DNA of 31,662 bases from Brachybacterium sp. UMB0905 (GTDB taxonomy: Bacteria; Actinomycetota; Actinomycetes; Actinomycetales; Dermabacteraceae), in contig NZ_PNHL01000001.1 in assembly GCF_002871795.1 (NCBI RefSeq), positions 11,009-42,670 of the forward strand, in the 5' to 3' direction. The position numbers and the translations under genes were made by a program. Positions 1 to 7,133 of the stretch are shown in pieces. Below the pieces are notes generated by a model. It was not told where the DNA came from. It worked only from the letters and a program-made list of their open reading frames with translations, and made no database searches. The first letter of the stretch is position 1; each line of letters begins with the position of its first letter.

Positions 1-837
1 CAGAACGATCTGTTCGCGCAGCGCAAGGCGGCCCATGTCCTCCGGGGCGAGGCTGACGATGAACTGCTGGGGGCTGGGCTGCTCATAGGCGATGCCGTGC
101 TTCTCCAGGGCGCGGCGCAGCGCGGCAGGCTCGAGAGGGCTCACCCGTGTGCCTGTCGCGACGGTGAGCTCCTCCAGGGTGCCTTCGCGCACCAGGCGCC
201 CCTCGGAGATCACGACAAGCCGGTCGACGGTCGCCTCGACCTCGCGCAGCTGGTGGCTGGACAGCAGCACGGTGCCGCCAGCCTCAGCGAAGGAGCGCAG
301 CAGGTGGCGCATCCAGCGGATCCCCTCGGGATCCAGGCCGTTGGCGGGCTCGTCCAGGACCAGCACCGACGGGTCGCCGATGAGAGCCATGCCGATGCCC
401 AGGCGCTGCCGCATGCCATAGGAGTAGCCGCTGACACGCTTGCGTCCGGCGCCCTCGAGGCCCACCTGGGCGAGGACCGCATCGGCCCGATGCGCAGGGA
501 CTCCAACGGCGAGGGCGGCCATGCGCAGGGATTCCAGGCCGGTGCGGCCGCCGTGCAGGGCGCGCGCATCGAGCATCACGCCGATGGTGCGGGCGGGGTT
601 CTCCAGGGCGCGGTAGGGGACGCCGCCGATGAGGGCCTGGCCAGCGTCGGCCTGGGCGAGGGCGGTGAGGATCCGCAGCGTGGTGGACTTCCCGGAGCCG
701 TTGGGGCCCAGGAATCCGGTGACGCTGCCGGGCTCGCAGGTGAAGGTCAGATCGTCCACGGCAGTGTTCGCGCCGTAGCGCTTGGTCAGGCCGCGGATCT
801 CGAGGACAGGGGCGGTGGGGGCGGTGCTCGTGGTCAT
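1..837 (-). CDS. ABC transporter ATP-binding protein (3' end outside window)
   Basis: This is the ATPase subunit of an ABC transporter, probably an exporter (DrrA/CcmA-like), which hydrolyses ATP on the inner face of the membrane. The first 279 codons are visible; the gene runs off the window at base 1. It begins MTTSTAPTAP. Walker A is GPNGSGKS, followed by a signature-like SYGMRQRLGIG, Walker B VLVLDEPANGLDPEG and an H-loop LSSHQL. The start ATG is preceded by AGGGTGGAG. No permease is visible; it would lie beyond the left edge. The gene diverges from a NarL-type two-component pair, an arrangement in which the regulator often controls the transporter. The substrate cannot be told from sequence. 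Confidence 0.93.
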   Translation of the reverse strand, partial: MTTSTAPTAPVLEIRGLTKRYGANTAVDDLTFTCEPGSVTGFLGPNGSGKSTTLRILTALAQADAGQALIGGVPYRALENPARTIGVMLDARALHGGRTGLESLRMAALAVGVPAHRADAVLAQVGLEGAGRKRVSGYSYGMRQRLGIGMALIGDPSVLVLDEPANGLDPEGIRWMRHLLRSFAEAGGTVLLSSHQLREVEATVDRLVVISEGRLVREGTLEELTVATGTRVSPLEPAALRRALEKHGIAYEQPSPQQFIVSLAPEDMGRLALREQIVL

Positions 838-1015
838 GGCTCCACCCTGCTCTTCGCCGGGCCCTCGGAGGGAGCGTCAGGGGTCCAGGACCTGCCTGAC
901 GAAGGTCGGCGCCGCCGGGGTCGGCGCAGGGTGCGGGGGCGACCTTCGTCGGCCATCCCCACCGACCCGCGGCCAGGCGAGACCACCGGCGCCGATGGTG
1001 CTGGTGGGGCGCGGT

Positions 1016-1021
1016 TACAGT
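1016..1021 (+). promoter_or_regulatory. -10 hexamer TACAGT of a leaderless promoter
   Basis: TACAGT is followed by exactly 6 nt and then the GTG at 1028, so transcription would start at or next to the start codon of the histidine kinase. No good ribosome-binding site precedes that GTG, which fits leaderless translation. No convincing -35 is visible. Confidence 0.55.
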
Positions 1022-1027
1022 GAGCAG

Positions 1028-2176
1028 GTGAGCGATGCGCATACACCCCGGCGGAGGATCTGGCAGGAGGCCCTGATCCTCGCCTTTGTGCTGGGCGAGG
1101 TGCTGCTCGCGGTCATCGCCAACATGGCGGACCCGGAGCCGAGCACGCCGCTGTGGCGCTTCGGGCTCGTGATCGCGCTCGGGGTGGCGCTGCTGGCGCG
1201 GCATCGGCACTGGCGGTGGCTGCTGCCTGTGATCCTCGTGCTCAACGCCGCCGGCATGTCCATCAGCGTGCTGGTGTTCGCCACCTACTTCTATGCCACC
1301 TGGGCGCGGTCGCGCGGGCATGTCGCCGCCATCGGGATCCTCGCCGCCCTCAGTGGCGCGAGCCCCGTGCCGATCTTCACGCGCGGCGACATGATCGGGC
1401 CCCTGTCCACGCTCGCCGTGACCGTACTGGTGGTCGCGGTGACCCTCGCGACCGGCATGTACACCTCGACCCATCGGGCCCTCATGAGCGAGCTGCGCCA
1501 GCGCGCCGAGGAGGCCCAGACCGGGCGGGCCGCCGCCGAGGAAGCGGCGCGGCGGGCCGAGCGCACGCATATCGCCCGCGAGATGCACGACATCGTGGCG
1601 CACAAGATCTCCCTGGTGGCGATGCACGCCGGGGCGCTCGAGGTGAACCCGAACCTGGATCGCGAGCAGGTGCAGGCCTCCGCCGGACTGATCCGCGAGA
1701 CCGCGACAACCGCGCTGAACGAGCTGCGGGAGGTGCTGGGCGTGCTGCGCAGCGACACCGATGAGAAGGCGCCCCTGGCCCCGCAGCCCACCTGGGACGA
1801 TGTGCGGCGCCTGGTCGTGACCTCACAAGAGGCCGGGCTCAGCGTGGACCTGTTCGACTTCATCGACGACCCGGTGCCCGATTCCCTGGCCCGCACCGCG
1901 TACCGGGTGGTGCAGGAAGGGCTGACGAACATCCACAAGCACGCCCTGCACACCAAGGCGCGCGTGGCCCTGATCGGCGAGCCGGGCACGGACCTCGTGA
2001 TCGAGGTGAGTAACGTGCTGCCCAAGGGGTTCACGACCACGCTGCCCGGCGCCCGCATGGGCTTATCCGGCATCGAGACGCGTGTGACGCATGCGGGCGG
2101 GACCATCACGTCGGGACCCACCGACGACGGACGATTCGAAGTGAAGGCGGTGATCCCATGGCCGACGACGACGTGA
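1028..2176 (+). CDS. NarL-family sensor histidine kinase
   Basis: This is a membrane sensor kinase that autophosphorylates a histidine and passes the phosphate to the response regulator encoded next. From the GTG at 1028 it is 382 aa. Hydrophobic segments between about residues 13 and 145 suggest four to five membrane helices with no large extracellular domain. A charged linker follows (150-180). The HisKA_3 box REMHDIVAHKISL carries the phospho-acceptor H187. The ATPase domain has an N box QEGLTNIHKHA (N301) and a G box MGLSGIETR. The reading frame stays open further upstream (possible ATG at 995), but the TACAGT hexamer six bases before 1028 favours the GTG. The stop overlaps the regulator gene by 19 bp, so the two are co-translated. 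Confidence 0.92.
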   Translation: MSDAHTPRRRIWQEALILAFVLGEVLLAVIANMADPEPSTPLWRFGLVIALGVALLARHRHWRWLLPVILVLNAAGMSISVLVFATYFYATWARSRGHVAAIGILAALSGASPVPIFTRGDMIGPLSTLAVTVLVVAVTLATGMYTSTHRALMSELRQRAEEAQTGRAAAEEAARRAERTHIAREMHDIVAHKISLVAMHAGALEVNPNLDREQVQASAGLIRETATTALNELREVLGVLRSDTDEKAPLAPQPTWDDVRRLVVTSQEAGLSVDLFDFIDDPVPDSLARTAYRVVQEGLTNIHKHALHTKARVALIGEPGTDLVIEVSNVLPKGFTTTLPGARMGLSGIETRVTHAGGTITSGPTDDGRFEVKAVIPWPTTT

Positions 2177-2838
2177 CACGCGTGGCCCTGATCGACGACG
2201 ACTCCCTGGTGCGCGCGGGCCTGGCGATGATCCTCGGGGCCGATCCGGGCATCGAGGTGGTCGCGCAGGGCGGCGACGGCAGCGAGGCGGTGACGCTGGT
2301 GCAGAAGCATCGGCCCGACGTGCTGCTGATGGACGTGCGCATGCCGCAGATGGACGGCATCGCCGCGACCCGCGCGGTGTGCGCCCTGCCCGGCGCGCCG
2401 AAGATCATCATGCTGACCACGTTCGACATGGACGAATACGTGTTCCAGGCCCTCGAAGCCGGGGCCAGCGGGTTCCTGCTGAAGGACACCCCGCCGCAGG
2501 AGCTGGCGCGGGCCGTGCACGTGGTCGCCGCCGGGGATGCAATGCTCTCCCCCACCGTGACGCGGCGGATGCTGGGGCACTTCTCCGAGGCGAACCCCAC
2601 GCGCGGGCACCACGAGCATCCCGGGCTGAATCTGCTCACCGACCGCGAGCGCGAGGTGCTGGGGGCCGTGGGCGCGGGGCTGTCCAATGCGCAGATCGGT
2701 ATGCGGCTGTTCATGAGCGAAGCGACCGTGAAGGCGCACGTCTCGAAGATCTTCACCAAGCTGGACTGCACCAACCGCGTACAGATCGCGATCATCGCCC
2801 ACGAAGCCGGGATCACCGACCTCGACGAGGCGCCGTAG
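2158..2838 (+). CDS. NarL/FixJ-family response regulator
   Basis: This is a cytoplasmic transcription factor of 226 aa. The receiver domain (about 7-125) has the acidic pocket LIDDDS, the phosphorylation site D59 in LLMDVRMP, the conserved Thr in MLTTFD and Lys in LLKDTPP. A LuxR-type helix-turn-helix follows (about 158-222: LTDREREVL, then SEATVKAHVSKIFTKL). It starts inside the kinase gene (19-bp overlap), so the pair is one operon. By analogy with similar loci (inference), its target may be the divergent ABC transporter genes. The gene ends just before a branched inverted-repeat structure shared with the convergent metallopeptidase gene. Confidence 0.93.
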   Translation: MADDDVTRVALIDDDSLVRAGLAMILGADPGIEVVAQGGDGSEAVTLVQKHRPDVLLMDVRMPQMDGIAATRAVCALPGAPKIIMLTTFDMDEYVFQALEAGASGFLLKDTPPQELARAVHVVAAGDAMLSPTVTRRMLGHFSEANPTRGHHEHPGLNLLTDREREVLGAVGAGLSNAQIGMRLFMSEATVKAHVSKIFTKLDCTNRVQIAIIAHEAGITDLDEAP

Positions 2839-2856
2839 AGGCGGGGCGTCTATCGC

Positions 2857-2923
2857 GGATCGGCCGCCTTGAACCAGCCGGCCGGCGGTTCTGTTCCAGC
2901 AACTGGAACAAAACGGCCGATCC
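2857..2923. terminator. Branched inverted-repeat structure between convergent genes
   Basis: A perfect 10-bp outer stem (GGATCGGCCG at 2857-2866, CGGCCGATCC at 2914-2923) encloses two hairpins. The first is GAACC...GGTTC around a CCGGCCGG palindrome (2871-2891). The second is TGTTCCAG-CAA-CTGGAACA (2892-2910). The whole can fold as a three-way junction on either strand. Its place between converging stop codons suggests a bidirectional terminator, although there is no clear U-tract. The inner palindrome could also be a protein-binding site. Confidence 0.55.
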
Positions 2924-2994
2924 ACCCGCGGGGCCAGGGCGCGGAGCCGGGGTCGGGCCGCGGAGCCGGGGGTTAGTCCGTCCCCGCCCTCGCG

Positions 2995-3360
2995 TCAGCC
3001 CCAGCCAAGCTCGTGAAGGCGTGCGTCGTCCAGGCCGAACAGGTGCCCCAGCTCGTGCTTCACGGTCACGGCGATCTGCTCCACGAGGTCCTCGCGTGAG
3101 GTGGCGTAACGCTGCAGCGGGCCGCGGTAGATGAAGATCCGGTCGGGCTCGGTGAAGCCGTCAAACACCGAACGCTGATCCAACGGGATCCCGACATACA
3201 GGCCCAGCAGCTCCGACCCGTCGGCGTACTCCTCGTCGGGCTCCTCCTCGATGAGGATTGCGACGTTGGCGCGGGCGATCTCACGCGCCACCTCGTCAGG
3301 CAGGGAGTCCAGCGCGTCGTCCACCGCCTCCTCGAACTCGGCGCGGCTCATGCGGATCAT
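2995..3360 (-). CDS. Small zincin metallopeptidase-family protein (MMP-like domain)
   Basis: This is a short cytoplasmic protein of about 121 aa with a minimal metalloprotease fold (Zincin_1/DUF1025 family). The zinc site HELGHLFGLDD near the C terminus matches HExxHxxGxxD. The N-terminal half is acidic (EEAVDDALDSLP) and is followed by the conserved LLGLYVGIPL and IFIYRGPL strands. I chose the ATG at 3360 (MIRMSRAEFEE) because a GGGGG stretch lies just upstream and homologues begin this way; the ATG at 3351 is equally possible, while the longer open frame reaching 3465 has no family-like sequence. Physiological substrate unknown. It converges on the two-component pair. Confidence 0.85.
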   Translation of the reverse strand: MIRMSRAEFEEAVDDALDSLPDEVAREIARANVAILIEEEPDEEYADGSELLGLYVGIPLDQRSVFDGFTEPDRIFIYRGPLQRYATSREDLVEQIAVTVKHELGHLFGLDDARLHELGWG

Positions 3361-3560
3361 GCCCCCATCGAACCACGGGGTGGTGGGGAGATGGGGCCGA
3401 CGGGACGTTGCCGGGGAGCAGACGGGGTGCTGCTGGGTGGCCGATGGGGACGCGCAGGACTGCATCGATGTCGGATGCGCCGCACCTGCCGCTAAGCATC
3501 GTGTCTCCAGCGGGTGGTGTCGGTATGCTCTTCCTTGGCGCGTGCGCGAGCACGGCCGGG

Positions 3561-3633
<73 letters not shown>

Positions 3634-3669
3634 CGCGATTGACCTGCACTAATGCTCGACTGCCGGTCC

Positions 3670-3687
3670 TCCGGACTACGGTCCGGA
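3670..3687. terminator. Hairpin downstream of tRNA-Glu
   Basis: TCCGGAC-TACG-GTCCGGA forms a 7-bp stem with a TACG tetraloop, 36 bp after the tRNA. It overlaps a direct repeat CCGGACTAC at 3671-3679 and 3683-3691. It is a possible tRNA terminator without a U-tract. Apart from this and the palindrome at 3863, I see nothing in 3634-3900. Confidence 0.4.
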
Positions 3688-3862
3688 CTACATCCGAGTC
3701 CAGGAGCATCCCAAGGCATCAACGTCGGCATGCACGCGCGCCAATGAAGCGCCTTGAAGCGCCCGGGGCTTGCTCCGGGGGTGGGCGATCACAGGCGTCG
3801 ACTCCCCGTTGCGTCCTGACCTCGGAACGAAACCCAGGGCGCTTCAGATCACTGTCCGCGTG

Positions 3863-3880
3863 GGCTGCCCGCGGGCAGCC
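3863..3880. terminator. Perfect 18-bp palindrome after a minus-strand stop codon
   Basis: GGCTGCCCGCGGGCAGCC is self-complementary throughout and lies 20 bp beyond the stop codon of the HNH-repeat gene, where a terminator is expected. There is no U-tract, so it could equally be a binding site for a dimeric protein. Confidence 0.45.
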
Positions 3881-3900
3881 TCACCTCACGTCGCCCCTGC

Positions 3901-5520
3901 TCACCGGCACGCCTCCACCGCCTCGCTCCAGGTGCCGAAGCGGCCGATCACCGTGGAGAGGGACGGGGCGCCGTGCTGCGGCGCCCACCGGGCGTACTCG
4001 ACGGTGGTGGCGGTGGGGTGCGCGGCGAGGAAGCGGCTCACGTACTCCCCCACCTCGGCGCGGCTGCGGTTCTTCACCTTCGCGGCGTTGGGCTCCCCAC
4101 CCGCCGCGGCGAGGATCCCGGTCCACACGTCACCGGTGCGGCGCTGCAGCGTGGCGACGGTGGGTCGGCCGTTCTGCCGCGCCCAGGCGGTGTAGCGGGC
4201 GGTGGTGATCCGGGGGCCGAGCGCGGCGATCGCGGCGCGCACGTGGTCCAGCGGATCCTCCTGCGCGGGGTCGGCGTCCCAGTCGCGGGGCGCGGTGACG
4301 TCCTGCACCCAGGCGGGGTCAAAGGTGTCCGGCTCGCGGAGCACGGCGAGCGCGGTGGTGACCGTCTCAGACCAGCTGCCGCCCTCGTGCCCGCACAGCC
4401 GCTGGCGGATCAGCGCCCCGGAAGGCGCGGCGGGGTGAGCCGCGAGCCACTCCTCGACGGCCCGGAAGGTGGTGCCTCCCGTCTCAGCCTGCACCGCGGC
4501 GAGCACCGCGGCCCACAGGTCCTCATCGCGAAAGGCGCTGCGCGGGGCGCCGGCCTCGTCGCCGATCCCTGCGGCGGAGAGCGCCTCGTTCCAGGTGCCG
4601 AAGCGGATCGCAGCGGTCTGGTGGCCGGGCACGCCCTGCTCCCGCGCCCAGGCGGTGTAGGCCTGGCAGGTGGTGGCACCGGTCGCGGCGTGGAAGGCGC
4701 GGAGATCGGCGATGATCTCCTCCTCGGTGCGGCGGGTGCTCTTGCGCGGGCCGTCGAACGCGGGCTCGTGGTGGGTGCGGCGCCGACCCAGCAGGCGGCG
4801 CACCTGCTCCTCGGCGAGGCCCAGTTCCTGGGCCGCCTCCTCCAGCGGCGCGGCCGGGTGGGCGTGCGACCAGCGGGCCACGGCGGCGGTGTGCTCGGCG
4901 CGGCGGGCGGCGGCGAGGGCCTTCGCGGCGGCCTGCAGATCGGTGCTGGACCACGGGGTGTCCTTGCCGAGGATCTGGCGGATCCGCTCGCGGGTCACGC
5001 CGAACAGGTCCCCGATCTCCTGCAGGGTGGCGCAGAAGGTGTAGAGGCGGGCGCTGCGGCTGGCCCGCTGGTCCCGGCAGGAGCCCCCGGCCAGGACGGC
5101 GTCAAGGTAGCCGGGCTCCCCGGCGGCGACCACGCCGATCTCCCGGTCCCGCGGCACGCGCACCAGGCGCAGCACGTGGGCGTGCGGCACACCGAACGCC
5201 GCCTCCGCCTCCCACCAGGGACTGTGCGCGTGCTCGCGGCGCCAGGCCCGCAGCCGGCGGCGCAGCGCCCCGGCGATGGTGGCGGAACCGCCCGGCACCG
5301 CGGCCTCCAGCGCCTCCTCCACGCACAACGGGGAGACGTCCAGCAGCTCGACGATCTCGCCGACCAGGAAGCCCTGCTGGGCAAGGTCGAACGCCTGCCG
5401 CGCCGCGGACTCCTCCAGCGGCGAGCGCGGCGCGGGAGTCGCGGGGACGACGGGTGCGAGCGCCGCGGGCGTGGTGGGTTCCGCGGGCGGCGTGGACGGG
5501 ATGAGCGTGGCGGTGGACAT
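3901..5520 (-). CDS. DNA-binding protein with sigma-region-4-like HTH and four HNH-associated repeats
   Basis: This is a 539-aa protein. A Pro/Ala-rich leader (1-35) is followed by an HTH-like segment (about 43-75). The segment TLQEIGDLFGVTRERIRQI (about 165-183) closely resembles the recognition helix-turn-helix of sigma-70 region 4. Another HTH-like stretch lies at about 225-246. Four repeats of about 50 aa match the homing-endonuclease-associated (HNH_repeat) pattern, ending in motifs such as RFGTWNEALSAAGI: about 265-319, 331-392, 423-474 and 486-538, the second and third degenerate. I see no HNH, GIY-YIG or other catalytic motif, so it looks like a DNA-binding protein rather than a nuclease. 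The start is the ATG preceded by GGAAGGGG. It is the first gene of the accessory block; its target is unknown. Confidence 0.8.
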   Translation of the reverse strand: MSTATLIPSTPPAEPTTPAALAPVVPATPAPRSPLEESAARQAFDLAQQGFLVGEIVELLDVSPLCVEEALEAAVPGGSATIAGALRRRLRAWRREHAHSPWWEAEAAFGVPHAHVLRLVRVPRDREIGVVAAGEPGYLDAVLAGGSCRDQRASRSARLYTFCATLQEIGDLFGVTRERIRQILGKDTPWSSTDLQAAAKALAAARRAEHTAAVARWSHAHPAAPLEEAAQELGLAEEQVRRLLGRRRTHHEPAFDGPRKSTRRTEEEIIADLRAFHAATGATTCQAYTAWAREQGVPGHQTAAIRFGTWNEALSAAGIGDEAGAPRSAFRDEDLWAAVLAAVQAETGGTTFRAVEEWLAAHPAAPSGALIRQRLCGHEGGSWSETVTTALAVLREPDTFDPAWVQDVTAPRDWDADPAQEDPLDHVRAAIAALGPRITTARYTAWARQNGRPTVATLQRRTGDVWTGILAAAGGEPNAAKVKNRSRAEVGEYVSRFLAAHPTATTVEYARWAPQHGAPSLSTVIGRFGTWSEAVEACR

Positions 5521-5780
5521 CGGTTCCCCTTCCGGTGGCACTGCTCGGGTGATAGAGCGAGTATGTGGGCGGGGTGTGACAGGTGGGGCGCGGCGGGTGC
5601 ACTCACTCGCACGGAGAGCGGCAGTCGATCAGTCGAGGCCGGGGATCGTCGGCGCCGGTGCGCGCACGATCTGATCGAAACGGCGAGCCGAGGTCGGGCG
5701 GCGACGGGCGTGGCTTGCACCGCCGAGACTGCGGGACTGCTCGATCTGCGGAACCCCGTCGAACTGCCGACCGGCCACCG

Positions 5781-5786
5781 TAGTCT
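5781..5786 (+). promoter_or_regulatory. -10 hexamer TAGTCT of a leaderless promoter
   Basis: TAGTCT is followed by 6 nt (CAGCCC) and the ATG at 5793. No ribosome-binding site is present. The 272-bp gap before it (5521-5792), between divergent genes, should also hold the promoter of the HNH-repeat gene; nothing else is recognisable there. Confidence 0.5.
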
Positions 5787-5792
5787 CAGCCC

Positions 5793-6725
5793 ATGACGAC
5801 TCCCCCGGACGTCCTTCGCCCCACCTATGAGCGTTGGAAGAAAGCCGGCTATCCCACTCAGCCATCCTTCGCCTGGCGACCGGAGAGCTGGAGGAAGCGC
5901 CTCCAGAGCACGGACATCCCGAAGGCCGAATTCACACTGACGGACTGCATCCAGACGATCGTGGAGCGAACGGCTCAGCCGGAGGACGGTTCCCGGCCAC
6001 GGATCGACCGCAAGCTCGTGACGACGTTGCACAGCCCTGAGACCCTGGTGGTGAACGGAGCGTACGTCGAGCAGGCCGTGGTCACCGCGTTCCTCGCGTC
6101 GATGATCTGGGGGTACGGGGCCACCGGCTACGGCCCGTATCGCACGGCGCGCGTGCTCACCTCGGATCCGTGCGCGATCGCCCACCTCACGGAGACGGCG
6201 GAGCGGGCCCAGGCTACGGCCGATGGAGGCATCGATGCGTTCGACCACATTGCCGAGTCCAGGAAGAACACTCAGTACCTGAAGTACCTCGGACCGGCCT
6301 TCGGCACGAAGTTCCTGTACTTCCTCACGGCCGCCTCGAGCACCGCGAGGACGACTCCCGTGATGGATGCGGTCGTGCGGCGCTGGTTCCGCACGCACGC
6401 TGGCATCGACCTCGTCACCTGGAGATGGGAGAAGGACCAGTACCGCACATATCTGGAGGCACTCGACGCGTGGAAGGGAGAGTTCACTCGTAAGGACGGG
6501 ACGCCCTTCGAGCGAGACGACGTGGAACTGCTGATCTTCTCCCACAGCCGCGGTGACGACGAGGTGTGGGACTCCGCCCCTGTGACCCTCTCCACCGATG
6601 CTCTGCTGGATCTGCTGCAGAGCGACATCGACCAGATCGCAGACCGCATCGACTCGCCCCACGGCCCGGCACTGCTGCAGCAGCTCGCGGACTGGGTGGC
6701 GCGCAGCGGCGCGACGGACTCCTGA
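5793..6725 (+). CDS. OGG-fold (8-oxoguanine glycosylase-like) protein
   Basis: The protein is 310 aa and appears to belong to the small 'OGG fold' family, relatives of helix-hairpin-helix 8-oxoguanine DNA glycosylases. The evidence is the GYGATGYGPYRTARVL segment (about 107-122), a hairpin-like YLKYLGPAFGTKFLYFLT (about 162-179) whose K173 sits where the catalytic lysine is expected, and TPVMDAVVRRWF (about 188-199) with D192 at the position of the catalytic aspartate. The C-terminal 90 residues are acidic and unassigned. If active it would act on modified bases in DNA; base specificity is unknown. A leaderless promoter precedes it. It lies 87 bp upstream of the MazG/helicase pair in the same orientation. 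I assigned the family from memory of motifs, not by a search. Confidence 0.65.
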   Translation: MTTPPDVLRPTYERWKKAGYPTQPSFAWRPESWRKRLQSTDIPKAEFTLTDCIQTIVERTAQPEDGSRPRIDRKLVTTLHSPETLVVNGAYVEQAVVTAFLASMIWGYGATGYGPYRTARVLTSDPCAIAHLTETAERAQATADGGIDAFDHIAESRKNTQYLKYLGPAFGTKFLYFLTAASSTARTTPVMDAVVRRWFRTHAGIDLVTWRWEKDQYRTYLEALDAWKGEFTRKDGTPFERDDVELLIFSHSRGDDEVWDSAPVTLSTDALLDLLQSDIDQIADRIDSPHGPALLQQLADWVARSGATDS

Positions 6726-6800
6726 ATGGCGGGGAGCCGTCCTTTCCGCACCATGCGGCCCACATCGCACCGCAGGTCCTCGCTCGTCGCGTGCCGTTGC

Positions 6801-6806
6801 TACGGT
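6801..6806 (+). promoter_or_regulatory. -10 hexamer TACGGT of a leaderless promoter
   Basis: TACGGT is followed by 6 nt (GAGTTC) and the ATG at 6813. It gives the MazG/helicase pair its own promoter inside the gap after the OGG-fold gene and supports the ATG at 6813 over the longer open frame beginning at 6726. Confidence 0.55.
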
Positions 6807-6812
6807 GAGTTC

Positions 6813-7133
6813 ATGACCAGCGACTCCGTCATGGCCGACCTTCGCGCTTTCGCCGCCGAGCGTGACTGGCACCAGTTCCACAGCCCGGAGAACCTCGCGA
6901 AGTCGATCGCGATCGAGGCCGCTGAGCTCCTCGAGTGCTATCAGTGGAATGCCGACGCCGACCGCGACGAGGTGGCCGGCGAGCTGGCGGACGTGCTCAC
7001 CTACGCACTGCACCTCGCGGATCGCCTCGACCTCGACCCCGAGGAGATCATCCGCGCGAAGCTGGAGCGCACACGGGCGAAGTACCCGGTCGAGAAGGCC
7101 AAGGGGCGGAGCACGAAGTATGACCGCCTTTGA
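6813..7133 (+). CDS. MazG-like nucleotide pyrophosphohydrolase
   Basis: This 106-aa all-alpha protein of the MazG-like superfamily would hydrolyse a nucleoside triphosphate to the monophosphate and pyrophosphate. The metal-binding motifs are visible: E35/E38/E41 in IEAAELLECYQW, and E57 with D60 in GELADVLTYAL. It is a single-domain form, about the size of the phage and 'house-cleaning' members, and much shorter than E. coli MazG. The end overlaps the next gene by 14 bp, so the two are translationally coupled. In an accessory block beside a helicase/nuclease, a role in removing modified or phage nucleotides is plausible but inferred. Confidence 0.85.
   Translation: MTSDSVMADLRAFAAERDWHQFHSPENLAKSIAIEAAELLECYQWNADADRDEVAGELADVLTYALHLADRLDLDPEEIIRAKLERTRAKYPVEKAKGRSTKYDRL

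Noticed and set aside
284..1627. Long open frame on the minus strand across the ATPase and kinase genes
   Set aside because: It is a high-GC shadow, rich in Arg/His/Pro/Gly, antisense to well-supported genes.
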